A stretch of DNA of 64,000 nt, from NCBI RefSeq assembly GCF_027244095.1, contig NC_069669.1:2816501-2880500 (forward strand), written 5' to 3'. A program made the translations under genes and the position numbers. Positions within the stretch are counted from its first letter, which is position 1, and each line of letters starts with the position of its first letter. A model generated the notes under the pieces. The model was given only the letters and a program-made list of their open reading frames with translations, was not told the DNA's origin and ran no database searches. The stretch is from Hemicordylus capensis (taxonomy: Eukaryota; Chordata; Lepidosauria; Squamata; Cordylidae). Of this stretch, positions 1 to 10,200 are shown piece after piece.

Positions 1-354
1 GGGCTTTAAAAGCCCCGTGTGAAAAACTTCCTGGGGCCATTTTGAAATAGATAGCAATAGCACTTACATTTATATACCGCTCTATAGCCGGAGCTCTCTA
101 AGAAAAACTTCCTGGGGCCATTTTGAAATAGATAGCAATAGCACTTACATTTATATACCGCTCTATAGCCGGAGCTCTCTAAGCGGTTTACAATGATTTG
201 GCATATTGCCCCCCAACATTCTGGGTACTCATTTTACCGACCTCGGAAGGATGGAAGGCTGAGTCAACCTTGAGCCCCTGGTCAGGATCGAACTTGTAAC
301 CTTCTGGTTACAGGGCAGCAGTTTTACCACTGCGCCACCAGGGGCTCTTCCTGG
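1..354 (-). repeat. tRNA-derived SINE with duplicated tail
   Basis: Minus strand: tRNA-like head with B box GTTCGATCCTG at about 280-345, then a body ending in GCGGTATATAAATG and TGCTATTGCTAT. The last 81 bases plus flank are present twice in exact tandem (21-101 and 102-182). CTTCCTGG occurs on both sides as a likely target duplication. Confidence 0.75.
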
Positions 355-677
355 ATGCTCTTTACCTGCTGGCAACCATTGGTGTTTTTTTTAAAAAATG
401 CATTACTCCTGTGAGACCGCATACTGGAGCCTTTCCCTGCTGATTGACAAGATTAAATTTCTGGTTGCCATTGGCAATCTGGTGGCCACATTTGTAGGCC
501 CTGCCAAAGTCCACCCAGGCCCGCATTCCAGCCTGACGTCTCTGGAAACTCACTGGCGAGGAACGAAGGCAGTGACCTTCCCCATGCTGTTTGACCCAAG
601 CATCCGGTAGACTGCCTCTGTACATGGAAGTTTCATTTAGATAGTAGCCACTGGTGCACTCCATGGGCTTGTTAGGG

Positions 678-870
678 GATGGGGCTGCAGCTCAGTGGCA
701 GAAAGCATCCGCTTTGCAGGCAGAAGGTCCCGGGTTCAGTGCCTGGCAGCATCTCCAGGTAGGCCTGGGAAGGCCCCCTGCCTGAAACCCTGGAAAGCTG
801 CTACCAGTCAGTGTAAAGCATCCTGACCTAAATGGACCAATGTTCTGACTCCACATAAGGCTGCTTCCTG
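678..870 (+). repeat. tRNA-derived SINE (AGCTCAGTGG head type)
   Basis: Head GGGCTGCAGCTCAGTGG, B box GGGTTCAGTGCCTGG, and a degraded tail ending ATAAGGCTGCTTCCTGTG. Confidence 0.7.
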
Positions 871-974
871 TGATCTATGACTAGATGTTACTGGGGGACA
901 CTGGGGAAGAAAGGCTGGGTCGCTGTTCTTCGTGGCAGCCACACGTCCCTCAGAAAACATAATTTGGCACAGGG

Positions 975-1168
975 ACGCAGAAGCTGCCTTCCGCTGAGTC
1001 AGACCCTTGGTCCGTCTAGCTCAGTACTGGCCACACTGACTGGCAGCAGCTCTCCAAGACTCAGGCTGGCAGGGCTCTTTCCCAGCCTTCCCTTGGGATG
1101 CTGCCAGGGAGGAAACCCGGGGCCTTCTGCATGCCAAGCAGATGCTCAGCCACTGGGCTACGGCCTTT
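975..1168 (-). repeat. tRNA-derived SINE (AGCTCAGTGG head type)
   Basis: Minus-strand copy from AGAAGCTGCCTTCCGCTGAG to the head end near GGCTACGGCC. Confidence 0.7.
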
Positions 1169-1190
1169 GCTGGTTGGTTGGTTTCACGGG

Positions 1191-1500
1191 AGGGCTGGTC
1201 TTGTGGGAGCAAGCATGAATTGTCCCCTTTGCTATGCAGAGTCTACCCTGGTTTGCATAAGAATGGGAGACTACATATGTGACCACAGTAAGATATTCCC
1301 CTGAGGAGATGGGCCGCTCCGGGAAGAGCACCTGCAGGCTTGCATGCAGAAGGTTCCTAGTTCCCTCCCTGGCAGCATCTCCAAGATAAGGCTGGGAGAG
1401 ATTCCTGCCTGCAACCTGGGAGAAGCCACTGCCAGTCTGGGTAGACAGCACCAAGCTAGATGGACCAAGGGTCTGACTCAGGATAAGGCAGCTTCCTATG
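1191..1500 (+). repeat. composite 5S-rRNA/tRNA SINE
   Basis: First part (about 1191-1290) resembles the middle of 5S rRNA (TGCATAAGAATGGGAGAC). It continues into the GGCAGCATCTCC body and ends GCAGCTTCCTATG. Confidence 0.65.
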
Positions 1501-1560
1501 AGGGTTGCCCAGCCAAAGGGAATTCTACTATAAACCGACCTCTGCGTCCCCAGCCATGGG

Positions 1561-1746
1561 ACACACAGGAAGCTGCCTTCTCCTGAGTCAGACCCATAGT
1601 CCATCTAGCTCAGTATTGCCTACGTTGATTAGCGGCGATATCTCCAAGGCTGCAGGCAGGTCTCTCTCCCTGCCCGCCCGACCTGCAGATGCTGCCAGGG
1701 ATTAAACCTAGGACCTCCCGATATTCTGCCACTGAGCTACGGCCCC
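1561..1746 (-). repeat. tRNA-derived SINE (AGCTCAGTGG head type)
   Basis: Full-length degraded copy, GGAAGCTGCC to CTGAGCTACGGCCCC. Confidence 0.7.
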
Positions 1747-1779
1747 ATTTCCTAGGGGGTATATTTTACTGCACCAAGC

Positions 1780-2039
1780 TGCCTAATGGCGCAGCGGAGC
1801 AATGACTTGACTAGCAAGCCAGAGGTTGCCAGTTTGAATTCCTGCTGCTATGTCTCCCAGACTATGGGAAACACCTCTATCGGGCAGCAGCGATCTCGGA
1901 AGATGCTGAAAGGTATCATCTCACACTGCGCGGGAGGAGGCCATGGTCAACCCCTCCTGTATTCTGCCAAAGACCACCGCAGGGCTCTGTGGGCGCCAGG
2001 AGTCGACCCCGATTCGACAGCACCCTTTACTTTACTTTC
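1780..2039 (+). repeat. Sauria-type SINE (BovB-like tail)
   Basis: Head GCCTAATGGCGCAGCGG, then the GAAGATGCTGAAAGG body, and a tail with GGAGTCGACCCCGATTCGAC followed by CTTTACTTTAC. The GTCGAC...CGAC tail is the BovB-related end of squamate Sauria SINEs. Confidence 0.85.
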
Positions 2040-2484
2040 ACCCATCCAAATGCCAACCGATATCCCTTCCCCTCTCCCGGACCTCCCTCTGGCCCACCAC
2101 CAGCAGTGGTGCTGTGTGCTCCCCAGCTTGCCTGCCATCCGGCGGCTGCTGGTCCCTATTCCCAGGCACCTGCTCGCACACCTCATGTCCCAGAAGGTTG
2201 CTGAGGATCCTCCTGGCTCACCCAGTCTTGCTGCTGCAGCTAGAGCATGGTCTTCACGCTCAGGGTGTGTGCATAAACAGGCTGATCAGCAGGATCAGAC
2301 CGCCTGGTGGTTTTGAGACCGGATGCTGCCCTCAGGGAATCGGGGATGGTGTGCTGGTGCTTGCTGATCAAAGGGCCCACGGAAAGGCTGCTTCTTGCTC
2401 GGGAGGGCAGGCGGCAAAGTTACCAGAAGTGAGTGGCCAAGGCTTATTGGAAAGCAGCCACAGGGCAGACTGGCACAGGAGAGG

Positions 2485-2617
2485 GGGTGGGCGTAGCTCA
2501 GTAGCGTAGCATCTGCTTGCCATGCAGAAGGGCCCCGATTCGGTTGCTGGCATCTCCGGGTAGGGCTGGGAAGAGCTCCTGCCAGAAACCTGGGAGTGCT
2601 GCTTGCTGCCAGTCAGT
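2485..2617 (+). repeat. tRNA-derived SINE, 3'-truncated
   Basis: Head GGGCGTAGCTCAGTAGCG through the CCAGTCAGTG body. Confidence 0.65.
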
Positions 2618-3064
2618 GGGCCCTTCCTCCGGCATGAAGTCCCCACCTGGCAATCCAGGTGTGTCGCCGTGGCATGCGGCAACACACGAGTAGACCCCCC
2701 GGCCAGGAAGCTGCAAGCAGCCTCCCGGGCTCGGGGGTCTCTCCAGGACGCCCCCCACACTCGCACTCACATGGGGCATCCTGGAACTTCCGGGGTCCGT
2801 GCAGCCCCCGATCCCTGCCACCCTTGCCAGCTCCGCGAGGGAGCCAGCAGCCTTGTGGGCGGCCAATCCAGCCTCCCAGGGCTGCCTTTGGATTGACTGT
2901 GGGGAGAGTGGGCTGAGGCCGCTTTCCCCGCAGACCCGGAAGAAGCTCTTCTCCCTGACCGCGAGAAGAGCTTCACTCTTTGATTACAGCCTCTGACTCA
3001 CGAGCCCTGAGCGTACGAGGTGCAAGCGTGACAGAAGGGAGAGTGTGGCAGCTCAGGAGCAGAG

Positions 3065-3352
3065 GGAGCTGCTTTGGGTCCATCTAGTTCAGTATTGTCT
3101 GCACCGACTGGCAGCAGCTCTCCAAGGTTTCAGGCAGGGGTCTTTCTCAGTCCTACCTAGAGATGCCGCCAGGGAATGAACCCGGGACCTCCTGCATGCA
3201 AACAGATACTCCACCACTGAGCTACGGCCCCAATCCCCAAAAGGAGATATCTTACAGCAGACAGAGCTCACATGTATCCACCCATCCAGATGTAAACCAG
3301 GGCAGACCCTGCTTAGCAAAGTGGACAATTCATGCTCACGACCACAAGACTA
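3065..3352 (-). repeat. composite 5S/tRNA SINE
   Basis: Minus-strand copy: tRNA-SINE body and head at 3065-3232, and the 5S-like part (CCCTGCTTAGCAAAG) at 3262-3352. Confidence 0.65.
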
Positions 3353-3354
3353 AG

Positions 3355-3618
3355 CCGCCTAATGGCGCAGTGGGGAAAGGACTTGACTAGCAAGCCAGAG
3401 CTTGCCAGTTCGAATCCCCGCTGGTATGTTTCCCAGACTGTGGAAAACTCCTATATCTATGGCAGCAGCTCTATAGGAAGATGCTGAAAGGCATCATCTC
3501 ATACTGCGTGGGAGAGGGCAATGGTCAACCCCTCCTGTATCCTACCAAAGACAACCACAGGGCTCTGTGGTCGCCAGGAGTCGACGCCAACTCGACAGCA
3601 CACTTTACCTTTACCACA
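3355..3618 (+). repeat. Sauria-type SINE (BovB-like tail)
   Basis: CCGCCTAATGGCGCAGTGGG to GACGCCAACTCGACAGCACA plus CTTTACCTTTAC; nearly complete. Confidence 0.88.
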
Positions 3619-3764
3619 AGACTAGTTATCCTCCCACACTTAGTATTAGCACCGATGCTGCACTGAAGAGTTGTTGCTTTTCCTAAGTGCGTTGATATTA
3701 ACATCTTCTGTGATGTCGTGAAAGTTTCCAAAATCAGCACTCTCAGCTGAATATTTGTGTGGTT

Positions 3765-3970
3765 TCAGTGCTGTCTGGGCACTCTTTGGGAGCCCCTGCC
3801 CTGAGTTCAAATCCTCAGTCCAGCTATGAAGCTCACTGCGTAGCCTTGGGCCAGTCATTCCCTCTCAGCCTAACCTACCTCACAGGGTTGTTGTCAGGAC
3901 AAAAGGGGAAAGGGAGAACCAAGTGCACAGTCCTATGCTCCTTGGAGAAAGGACAGGATAAACATGCACT
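3765..3970 (+). repeat. MIR/CORE-SINE-like repeat
   Basis: TTCAAATCC, then GTAGCCTTGGGCCAGTCA, then ACCTCACAGGGTTGTTGTCA: the pattern of amniote MIR-related SINEs. Confidence 0.65.
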
Positions 3971-4414
3971 AAATCATCACCACATCAGACGTAGTGTCAC
4001 ATTATCCACAAAATTACATCTCAGTGAGGGAGAGGAGAGGACATTGAAGGTAAACCAAGAATCACATAGAAGCACATTCAAGACAGGCCATAAAATCACA
4101 TAGCAGTAGAAGAAGTAAGGGAGAGGGCATTAAAGGCAAACCAAGAAAACAGCACAAAGAAGAGATCAAAAGGGTGTGGGGCACCCACACAACACAATAC
4201 AATTGTGGCAAGTGTTGAAAAAAAATCACTGAAAGCGGGATTTGTTTTCCATCATGAACGCAAAACTAGGTAAGCAGTTTCTGCATTGTGGCTATATGGC
4301 ATTTTATCCTTCAAGTGCTGTGCCAAAAGATAACCTCAAGGTCTTTGGAAGCCTGCCTCTAAACAATGCACAGAGGTAATTCACTAAGCGTGAGTGAGAA
4401 AGCCCATAGATTCA

Positions 4415-4800
4415 CAGCTGTGTCATAAGGGCAGCCCTGCTGGACTCACTGGGCCTAAAGCCTATCTAGTCCAGCACTTTATTCCCACAGCGGCCCACCA
4501 GATGCCTCTGGGATGCCCGCAAGCAGGCGCTGAAGGTAGACCCGCTCTCCTGGCATTGCTCTTCTGCAACTGGTATTCAGAGGCATCCTACCTGTGAGCC
4601 TGGAGGTAGCCTATAGCTTCTAGTAGGACTAGTAGCCATCAGCACTGGTAGCCATTGATAGATCTGTCTTCCATGAATTTGTCTAAACCCCACTTAAAGC
4701 CATCCAAGCTGCTGAGCATCACCACATCCCCTGGCAGAAAATTCCATATATTATTATGCACGGTGTGAAAAAATACTTGCTCTAGGTTGGTCATTTGGCA
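4415..4800 (+). repeat. dispersed sauropsid repeat (unassigned)
   Basis: Recognised by CAGCCCTGCTGGA, CCCACCAGATGCCTCTGGG, AGCCATTGATAG and GGTGTGAAAAAATACTTG. Other pieces lie at about 15880-16062, 23455-23600, 38985-39060 and 56935-57117. Probably the end of a non-LTR element. Confidence 0.6.
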
Positions 4801-4929
4801 ACCAGGGGGCCCAATCTGGCCTCCATTAGTCGTGCCAAATTTTAATCAAGGTGGGTTTTTTTTAATGCCCACAGTTTCACAATTAAGAAATTCATTTTCA
4901 ATAATTATGAAAGGTGGGGGTATTCCATG

Positions 4930-5180
4930 TAAGGATGTGCACGAAATTCAATGAATCAATTCGAATCCAAATCTAATTCAAATTGATTCAATTTGAAACT
5001 ATTGAACAGAGAGAAGATTTGTTCAAATCGATTTGAATTTGCCCATAGTCGAATTGAATTTGAGTGAATCTGCCCAAATTCGATTCAACTTTGGGCAAAT
5101 TTGACACAATTCAAACAAATCTCCACTTTGTTCAATCGTTTTGGATCAAATCAATTCACATTTTGTGCACACCCCTAATT
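4930..5180. repeat. TTCGAA-rich MITE
   Basis: Ends GGATGTGCACGAAAT and ATTTTGTGCACACCCC form inverted repeats around many ATTCGAAT/TTGAATT motifs. Related ends occur near 34580, 38960 and 43485. Confidence 0.6.
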
Positions 5181-5658
5181 CCATGTGCAACTGCTCCTCC
5201 CATCTTTTGAGTTTCCTATGTGCCTCCTCAACCATGCTCCAGTGCACCATAGCTATGAAGTCCTTCTTGCTGAGCAAAGTCAAAATTTCTGTAGACCTCA
5301 ATCACCCATGAAGGGATTGAGTTTTGGAACAGAATGCATTTCCTGCCCCTGGAATGCTGTGTGGAGAAGAGAAGCCTCTGAGAATTCAGAAATTGACCAT
5401 CTCTGCTCTAGCATGAAAGCAGTGCAATTATCCTGAACCACCATTGCCAGTTCATTCTCCCCAGGTAAATGCGGCAACCATTTAACACATGCACATGTTC
5501 CCCCCCTCGCCCCCCATTCTCAGGAATGGAGACATGACGACCCTCCAGCCACAGGGAAATTGCTAACAAAAGCTTACCTTTGCAAAATGGAAAGCCATGT
5601 CACTAGACCTCATGGGAATCTCTCTTTTTCCTTTTCTCTCTCCCCCCAACGGCTGTAG

Positions 5659-5752
5659 AGATGCTCAAGTTGTCAGCAAGTAGGAGCAACCATCAGCTGC
5701 TGTCATAAGGGGTGTGCCCAAACTTTCCACTACACATGTGCCATTGATACAG
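5659..5752 (+). CDS. RAI1: RAI1 ePHD exon (internal)
   Basis: Reads in phase as a zinc-finger segment: CSSCQQ, then [11 protein letters not shown], then [10 protein letters not shown]. This spacing of Cys and His is the distal half of the extended PHD (ePHD) domain at the C terminus of RAI1 and its paralogue TCF20, chromatin-bound nuclear regulators that read nucleosomes. A pyrimidine-rich tract and TAG precede the exon, and a consensus donor (ACAG|GTAAGG) follows. It ends one base into a Gly codon completed by the next exon. RAI1 is preferred over TCF20 because the convergent neighbour is SREBF1, as in mammals. The exon with the first half of the ePHD was not found and probably lies left of the window. 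The acceptor could be two bases later. Confidence 0.85.
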
Positions 5753-6079
5753 GTAAGGACCCAGTTGAGTTGCAATGGCTTTTCCAAGGTTTTGAATCAT
5801 GGGGCGGGGTGCTGGAGCATTTCTTCCGCACTTGCATTCTCAGAAACGTTCTTCATTTGCGAATCACTATCTGGAATTGAAATGGCTCCCCTCTTTTTAA
5901 CTATATTCTGTTTGCAAATGGTGTGGCAGGGGGTTAGAGACTCTGATGTTTGGGTGACCAGATGGTGTGTGTGTGGGGGGGGGTGGATTCTTTGATCCCG
6001 CACCAATCTGCCGTTAGACATGGAGCGGGGAAACATAGAGGCACATCTTATAGGCCCCGAGGTCTCTGCTGAGTGAAAT

Positions 6080-6140
6080 CCTTTGCTCTGGAGATGCTGC
6101 CAGGGATTGAACCTGGGACCTTCTTCTGCAGGCTAAAGGA
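6080..6140 (-). repeat. tRNA-derived SINE fragment
   Basis: GGAGATGCTGCCAGGGATTG piece between the two RAI1 exons. Confidence 0.55.
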
Positions 6141-6287
6141 GTGGACATCAGCAAAGGCTGAACGGGAAGGCAAGATGGAGGGAGATTCTTGGATGGGTAT
6201 TTAATGGCCCGTAGCAGAAGAGCTGGAATGGCTGTCCGGAAGTGTGGAACTGCCTGTATTCATGTGACTTCTCCGTTCTCTTTTCAG

Positions 6288-6337
6288 GTTGCTTGTTAAC
6301 CGAAGAGACCTTCTCACTGAACTGTCCCAAACACAAG
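6288..6337 (+). CDS. RAI1: RAI1 ePHD exon (penultimate coding)
   Basis: The two bases after the CAG acceptor finish the Gly codon opened at 5752. The exon then reads CLLTEETFSLNCPKHK, which closes the ePHD zinc-binding fold; the CPKHK end is highly typical of the RAI1/TCF20 family. The donor AAG|GTAGGT at 6338 is strong and the exon ends in phase 0. Together with 5659-5752 it gives about 48 contiguous family-typical residues over a 535-base intron. Only a few more codons are expected in the terminal exon. Confidence 0.85.
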
Positions 6338-6376
6338 GTAGGTCAAGGCCTCCTTCTCTTTTTGCGAACCCTTAGG

Positions 6377-6445
6377 GCTGGGGTTGGCTGGAACCGGTGG
6401 GAGTTGTAGTCCAACAATATCTAGGCACTGCAGCTTGGGAGGGCC
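6377..6445. repeat. hAT-like MITE, half copy
   Basis: GGGAGTTGTAGTCCAACAAT arm followed by a degenerate end, just after the RAI1 donor. Confidence 0.5.
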
Positions 6446-7027
6446 TGCTTTGGGGGGACATCTCTGGCGGCAAGGTGCCTGTTGCTTTCTGCCCGTCCTT
6501 CTTAGACCTCCCCTCTTCTGAGCCAACGGATCTTCCTAGCCCAAAACTGTCTGCCCTGGCTGGCAGCCATTCTCCAAGGTGTCTTCCTAGTGCTTACGGA
6601 CCAAAGATATTCAGGATTTGAACCCAAGACCCACTGCAGCCAAAGGGCATGCTCTGCCTTGTGCACTGCATATACTGTGAGTCTGCACAAGCATAGCAAA
6701 AGCGTATCAGTTACAGAATAGAACAGCCTTTGAAGCTCTGGTTCCCCCCACCCCTTTTTAAATAAAAATGAGATCGTTGCCTGTAAGGTTAGGAAATCCT
6801 GCTTCAGGGCCAACTATCTGGATGCAAGCGGCCTGCTGCTGATAGGCTGAGCAGAATGTCCAGTGTTTTGGGTTTCAGTGCTACGCATGGCTCTTTGCCA
6901 GCTGCTCATAACCAGAAGTAAAATAAGGAACAAAAATTCTCACAGGCATCATTTACTCAGGCTGCAGAATTCAGCGTTATTTTGCACAAAACGTGAGTCA
7001 CATCCACAGAGAACTCTGATGTTTGCA

Positions 7028-7200
7028 ATGTATATTAGTATATTTGTATACCGCCCCAAACTCACGTCTCTGGGTGGTTTACAACAAATACAACATAAAT
7101 TAAAACAGGAATTAAGACATTAAAAAAAGTTTTAAAACAAGCTATTAAGTCACTTGGGTAAATAAATTTGTCTTGAGGGTCTTTTAAAAAGCCCCTGGCC
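7028..7200 (-). repeat. LINE 3' tail (CR1/L2-like)
   Basis: TATACCGCCCCAAACTCAC, then GGGTGGTTTACAACAAATAC and A-rich sequence; typical minus-oriented tail of squamate LINEs and LINE-tailed SINEs. A TG/CA run follows at 7212-7246. Confidence 0.55.
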
Positions 7201-10200
7201 TTGCTCTGTAGGTGTGTTTGTGTGTACACACATACACACACACACACCCTTCCCGTCAACAAATGAATAATTACCCACAAACTGGCAGGAGGAACTGCAC
7301 AGCTGTCTTCTCTAGCCGGGCAATTAGGAATACCACCTGGCCAAAATTGGAGTGACCTAAACCGCCATTTCTTTCTTCTGGCCAGCTGCCAGGAGAGAAG
7401 GCTGCAAAGCCCAGGAAACAGAAACATGGGCGTATGCCAATGTGTTTCTTTCCCCGTTTCCCATAAAACGTGTTTTCTTTCCAAAAATAAGATGGTCAGA
7501 GGGAACACTGGATATGCTCAAATCGCTGCCTTTCTATGGGGTTTGGTCCCTGCCGGAAACGAAAGGCACGTTCTCCGAAATTCAGCCCTTTGGGCGGGGA
7601 ACCGCTTTCTTGTGCATGGGACAAAGGCATTCTACGCATTCGTAGAAGCACTCTGTGCTTGGGTCCTTTTTGTTGGGCGGTGGGGGTGTGTGTGTGTGGT
7701 AACCTCACTTCATTCTGCTCAGGGCACTCTGCACATGTCCAAAAGCACTCCGTTTGGGGCTGGAGGATTTCGGGAACCTAGAAGTGTCGACCTTCTAGGC
7801 ATGCCGAGCACCAGCGCCTCTGAGCCCTGGGGCCCTCCACCGCCTCTGCCTGAGGCTGTTGACTGCTGTGTCTCTGGGCAGGCCCCAACGCCTTTGGGCA
7901 GCCCTAGCCCACGTCACGGCCAGCTCTCCAAACACAGCACTCCGGTCTCTGGAGCACGCTCGCATGCCTGGTTCTGGCGGCATTCCCTGGTGTGGCTGCA
8001 TTATTCCTCCCGGGCCTCCCTGAAAGCCACACGGTGGCCGCTCTGCTTCAGTCAGGCTGGCCTCCTGTTTCCTCCGGGAGCCTCTTCATGGCCGCCCCCG
8101 CCCGGAAGGGGAGCCACCCGAGGTGGCGGGGAAGGCGGAGGAGGCCGTTCCTCTGCCGCTGCTCCAGTCCCCGCCACGTGGGCCTCTCCTCCTCCTCGCC
8201 TGGAGGAAAGGGGAGACGGTCTCCGGAGCAAAGGCCTTTGTCTTGCCTCGTCAACCGCTGACCAGAGCTCTGATAATTTAATCACCACAGCGAGCGCTTC
8301 CTGCCTCCCCCCTCTCCGCCACGCCAGCAGCCGCACCTGGTTGTTGGCAATTTAAAGCAGATGCCGCACGCGGGGGGGGCGGGGATTGGGGGTCCAGAGG
8401 GAGCCCGAGGGGCCGGTTGACAGACATTCCTAAGCAAGAGAGAGCGCGATTGTATGGCCAAGGCTGGGGGACGCCCCTCGGTTCTCCCGCAGAGCAGCCG
8501 TCACAGGCCCAGCTGTGTCTGTGTCCAGTTGGGGTGCTAACCCTGCAGGACTGGCGTCCATCTTCAGGTGACCTTTGAAAGGAACCTTGGAGGTTTTCAT
8601 GGCTGGCTAGGATGTAAAAGATTGGCAGGGAAGGGGGTCTCCATGAACATCTTCAGTCAGTGCTGGTAGGTTGAATGCACCCACTCCTCTCAAGAGCGAC
8701 GGACCAGCTCACCTCCCTTGGAATGCCACCTCATTGCCCCTTCAAAGAATAAGAATTTTAAAGAATGCCCTTCTTTGTTTTCCCTTCCCTAGGAGTCGCT
8801 TGCCTAAGATTTCCATGTTTATTCATGACTAGGGTTGTCAACGCTAGCCCTGTCCAGACACAGGGCCGGCCCAGGCAAGACACCCTCCAGCAGGATAAAG
8901 ACAGGGTTGGGCTGGGAGCATGTCTGCCGTGATGTCCTGACATGCCCTCGGGTGGCCCCCTTATCGCGGGAGGGGGCTGTTCCTTGGAACGTGTGAAGGG
9001 GAGCCTGTGAACAGGCTCCTTCTCTAGCCCGCATCTGGCTTCCTGGTGTCTATTTCTGTCTTGTGCATCAGCAACATTTATACGTGTGCACAAATAGCCC
9101 GTGAGAGACTGGAAAGAACTTGTGGTGTCAAGGGGTGAGCAGGCGTGGGTGTCTGGCAGGCCCGCAGGGCCTCCGGGTGCCAATTAAAGGAGGCCAAACG
9201 GAAGCAGGAGAGGGCAAGCGGATACCCAGGGAAAAGGAGAGAAGCTGGCAGCCCCCTTGCTATTGTGCACCCAGGTTCAAGAGAAGCCAGCTTGCAACCC
9301 GTGAGAAAGTGTGCATTTTGCTGCCCTCTTGTGATGCGTAAACCACCAGCTTGGATGCCTTTTTAAAAAAGGAAGGAAGAAAGGAGGCCATAAACGCATC
9401 TCTGCAGCCTGTCAGCAGCGTGTTTTTATTTTTTCCCCGGGACTGGTGTAGGCGCACGGCGGGTGTTAGCAACATGAATTATTCCCAATGAATGAACCAA
9501 GGGAGTCCTCTAGCTGTCAGCCACCAGCTTGGGCTGCGTCAGGACCAGGCGCTCTGGCAGCGGTCGGTCAGCAGCTGGCAAATCCAGGACCGGAATTCTG
9601 GGCCGGGGGGGCAGTGGTGCACTGCTTGCCTTTCCTCTGTGTGTGTGTGGGGGGGGAGGTTGTTGTTGTGGGGAAGCAAACTGGCCCAGCTGTGCAGAGG
9701 ATAAACGATTAACCCTTTTGCTCCTGGACTTCTTTCCCTTCCACACACTCCCCCCCCCCCTTCGTTTTCTTTTGCAGAAACAGCCATTATAATCCATCCA
9801 CGGAAAAGGAAAGCTGTTGCCTCCACAAAGCCAGAGCCTGGGCGGGGAGGGGCGCAGTGCATTTCGGCCTCTCGGGAAGCAGCTGCAGCCAAGGAAAACT
9901 CCAGACGGGAGAGGCAAAGAGAATGTAACCCAGCTCCCTCCCCCCTCGGCCTTCCTTTGCAATACTACTCCTAGGGGATGCTGGCAGACCTGACCCTGGT
10001 TCCGGTTCCTGCTCTCGTTGACACAGGCCGCTGAAGTACCAAGCAGGGGCGGACCAAGAAGGGCACGGAACTCCCAGTCCAGTCCTGCTTCTCTTCCTCT
10101 TCCTCACCAGCTCCCGGGAGCCCTGATCCATCTCATGGCAGGCGAGCTCAGAACTCGGGTTCCAGCTTCCGTTTCCCACCTCCTCCTCCTCTGGAACTTG

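Noticed and set aside
362-664. 100-codon minus-strand frame beside the first SINE
   Set aside because: No homology I can name and no exon borders; left unassigned rather than called a gene.
1786-2316. 176- and 188-codon frames at 1.8-2.5 kb
   Set aside because: They start inside a Sauria SINE and overlap each other in different frames; shadows of the repeat.
5659-6337. TCF20 instead of RAI1
   Set aside because: The ePHD alone cannot decide it, but convergence with SREBF1 followed by TOM1L2 is the RAI1 neighbourhood.
7426-8355. A 309-codon open frame on the plus strand in the RAI1 3' region
   Set aside because: GC-rich chance frame: no domain-like pattern, low-complexity Pro/Gly/Ser runs, overlapping frames equally open on the other strand, and no splice or start context.
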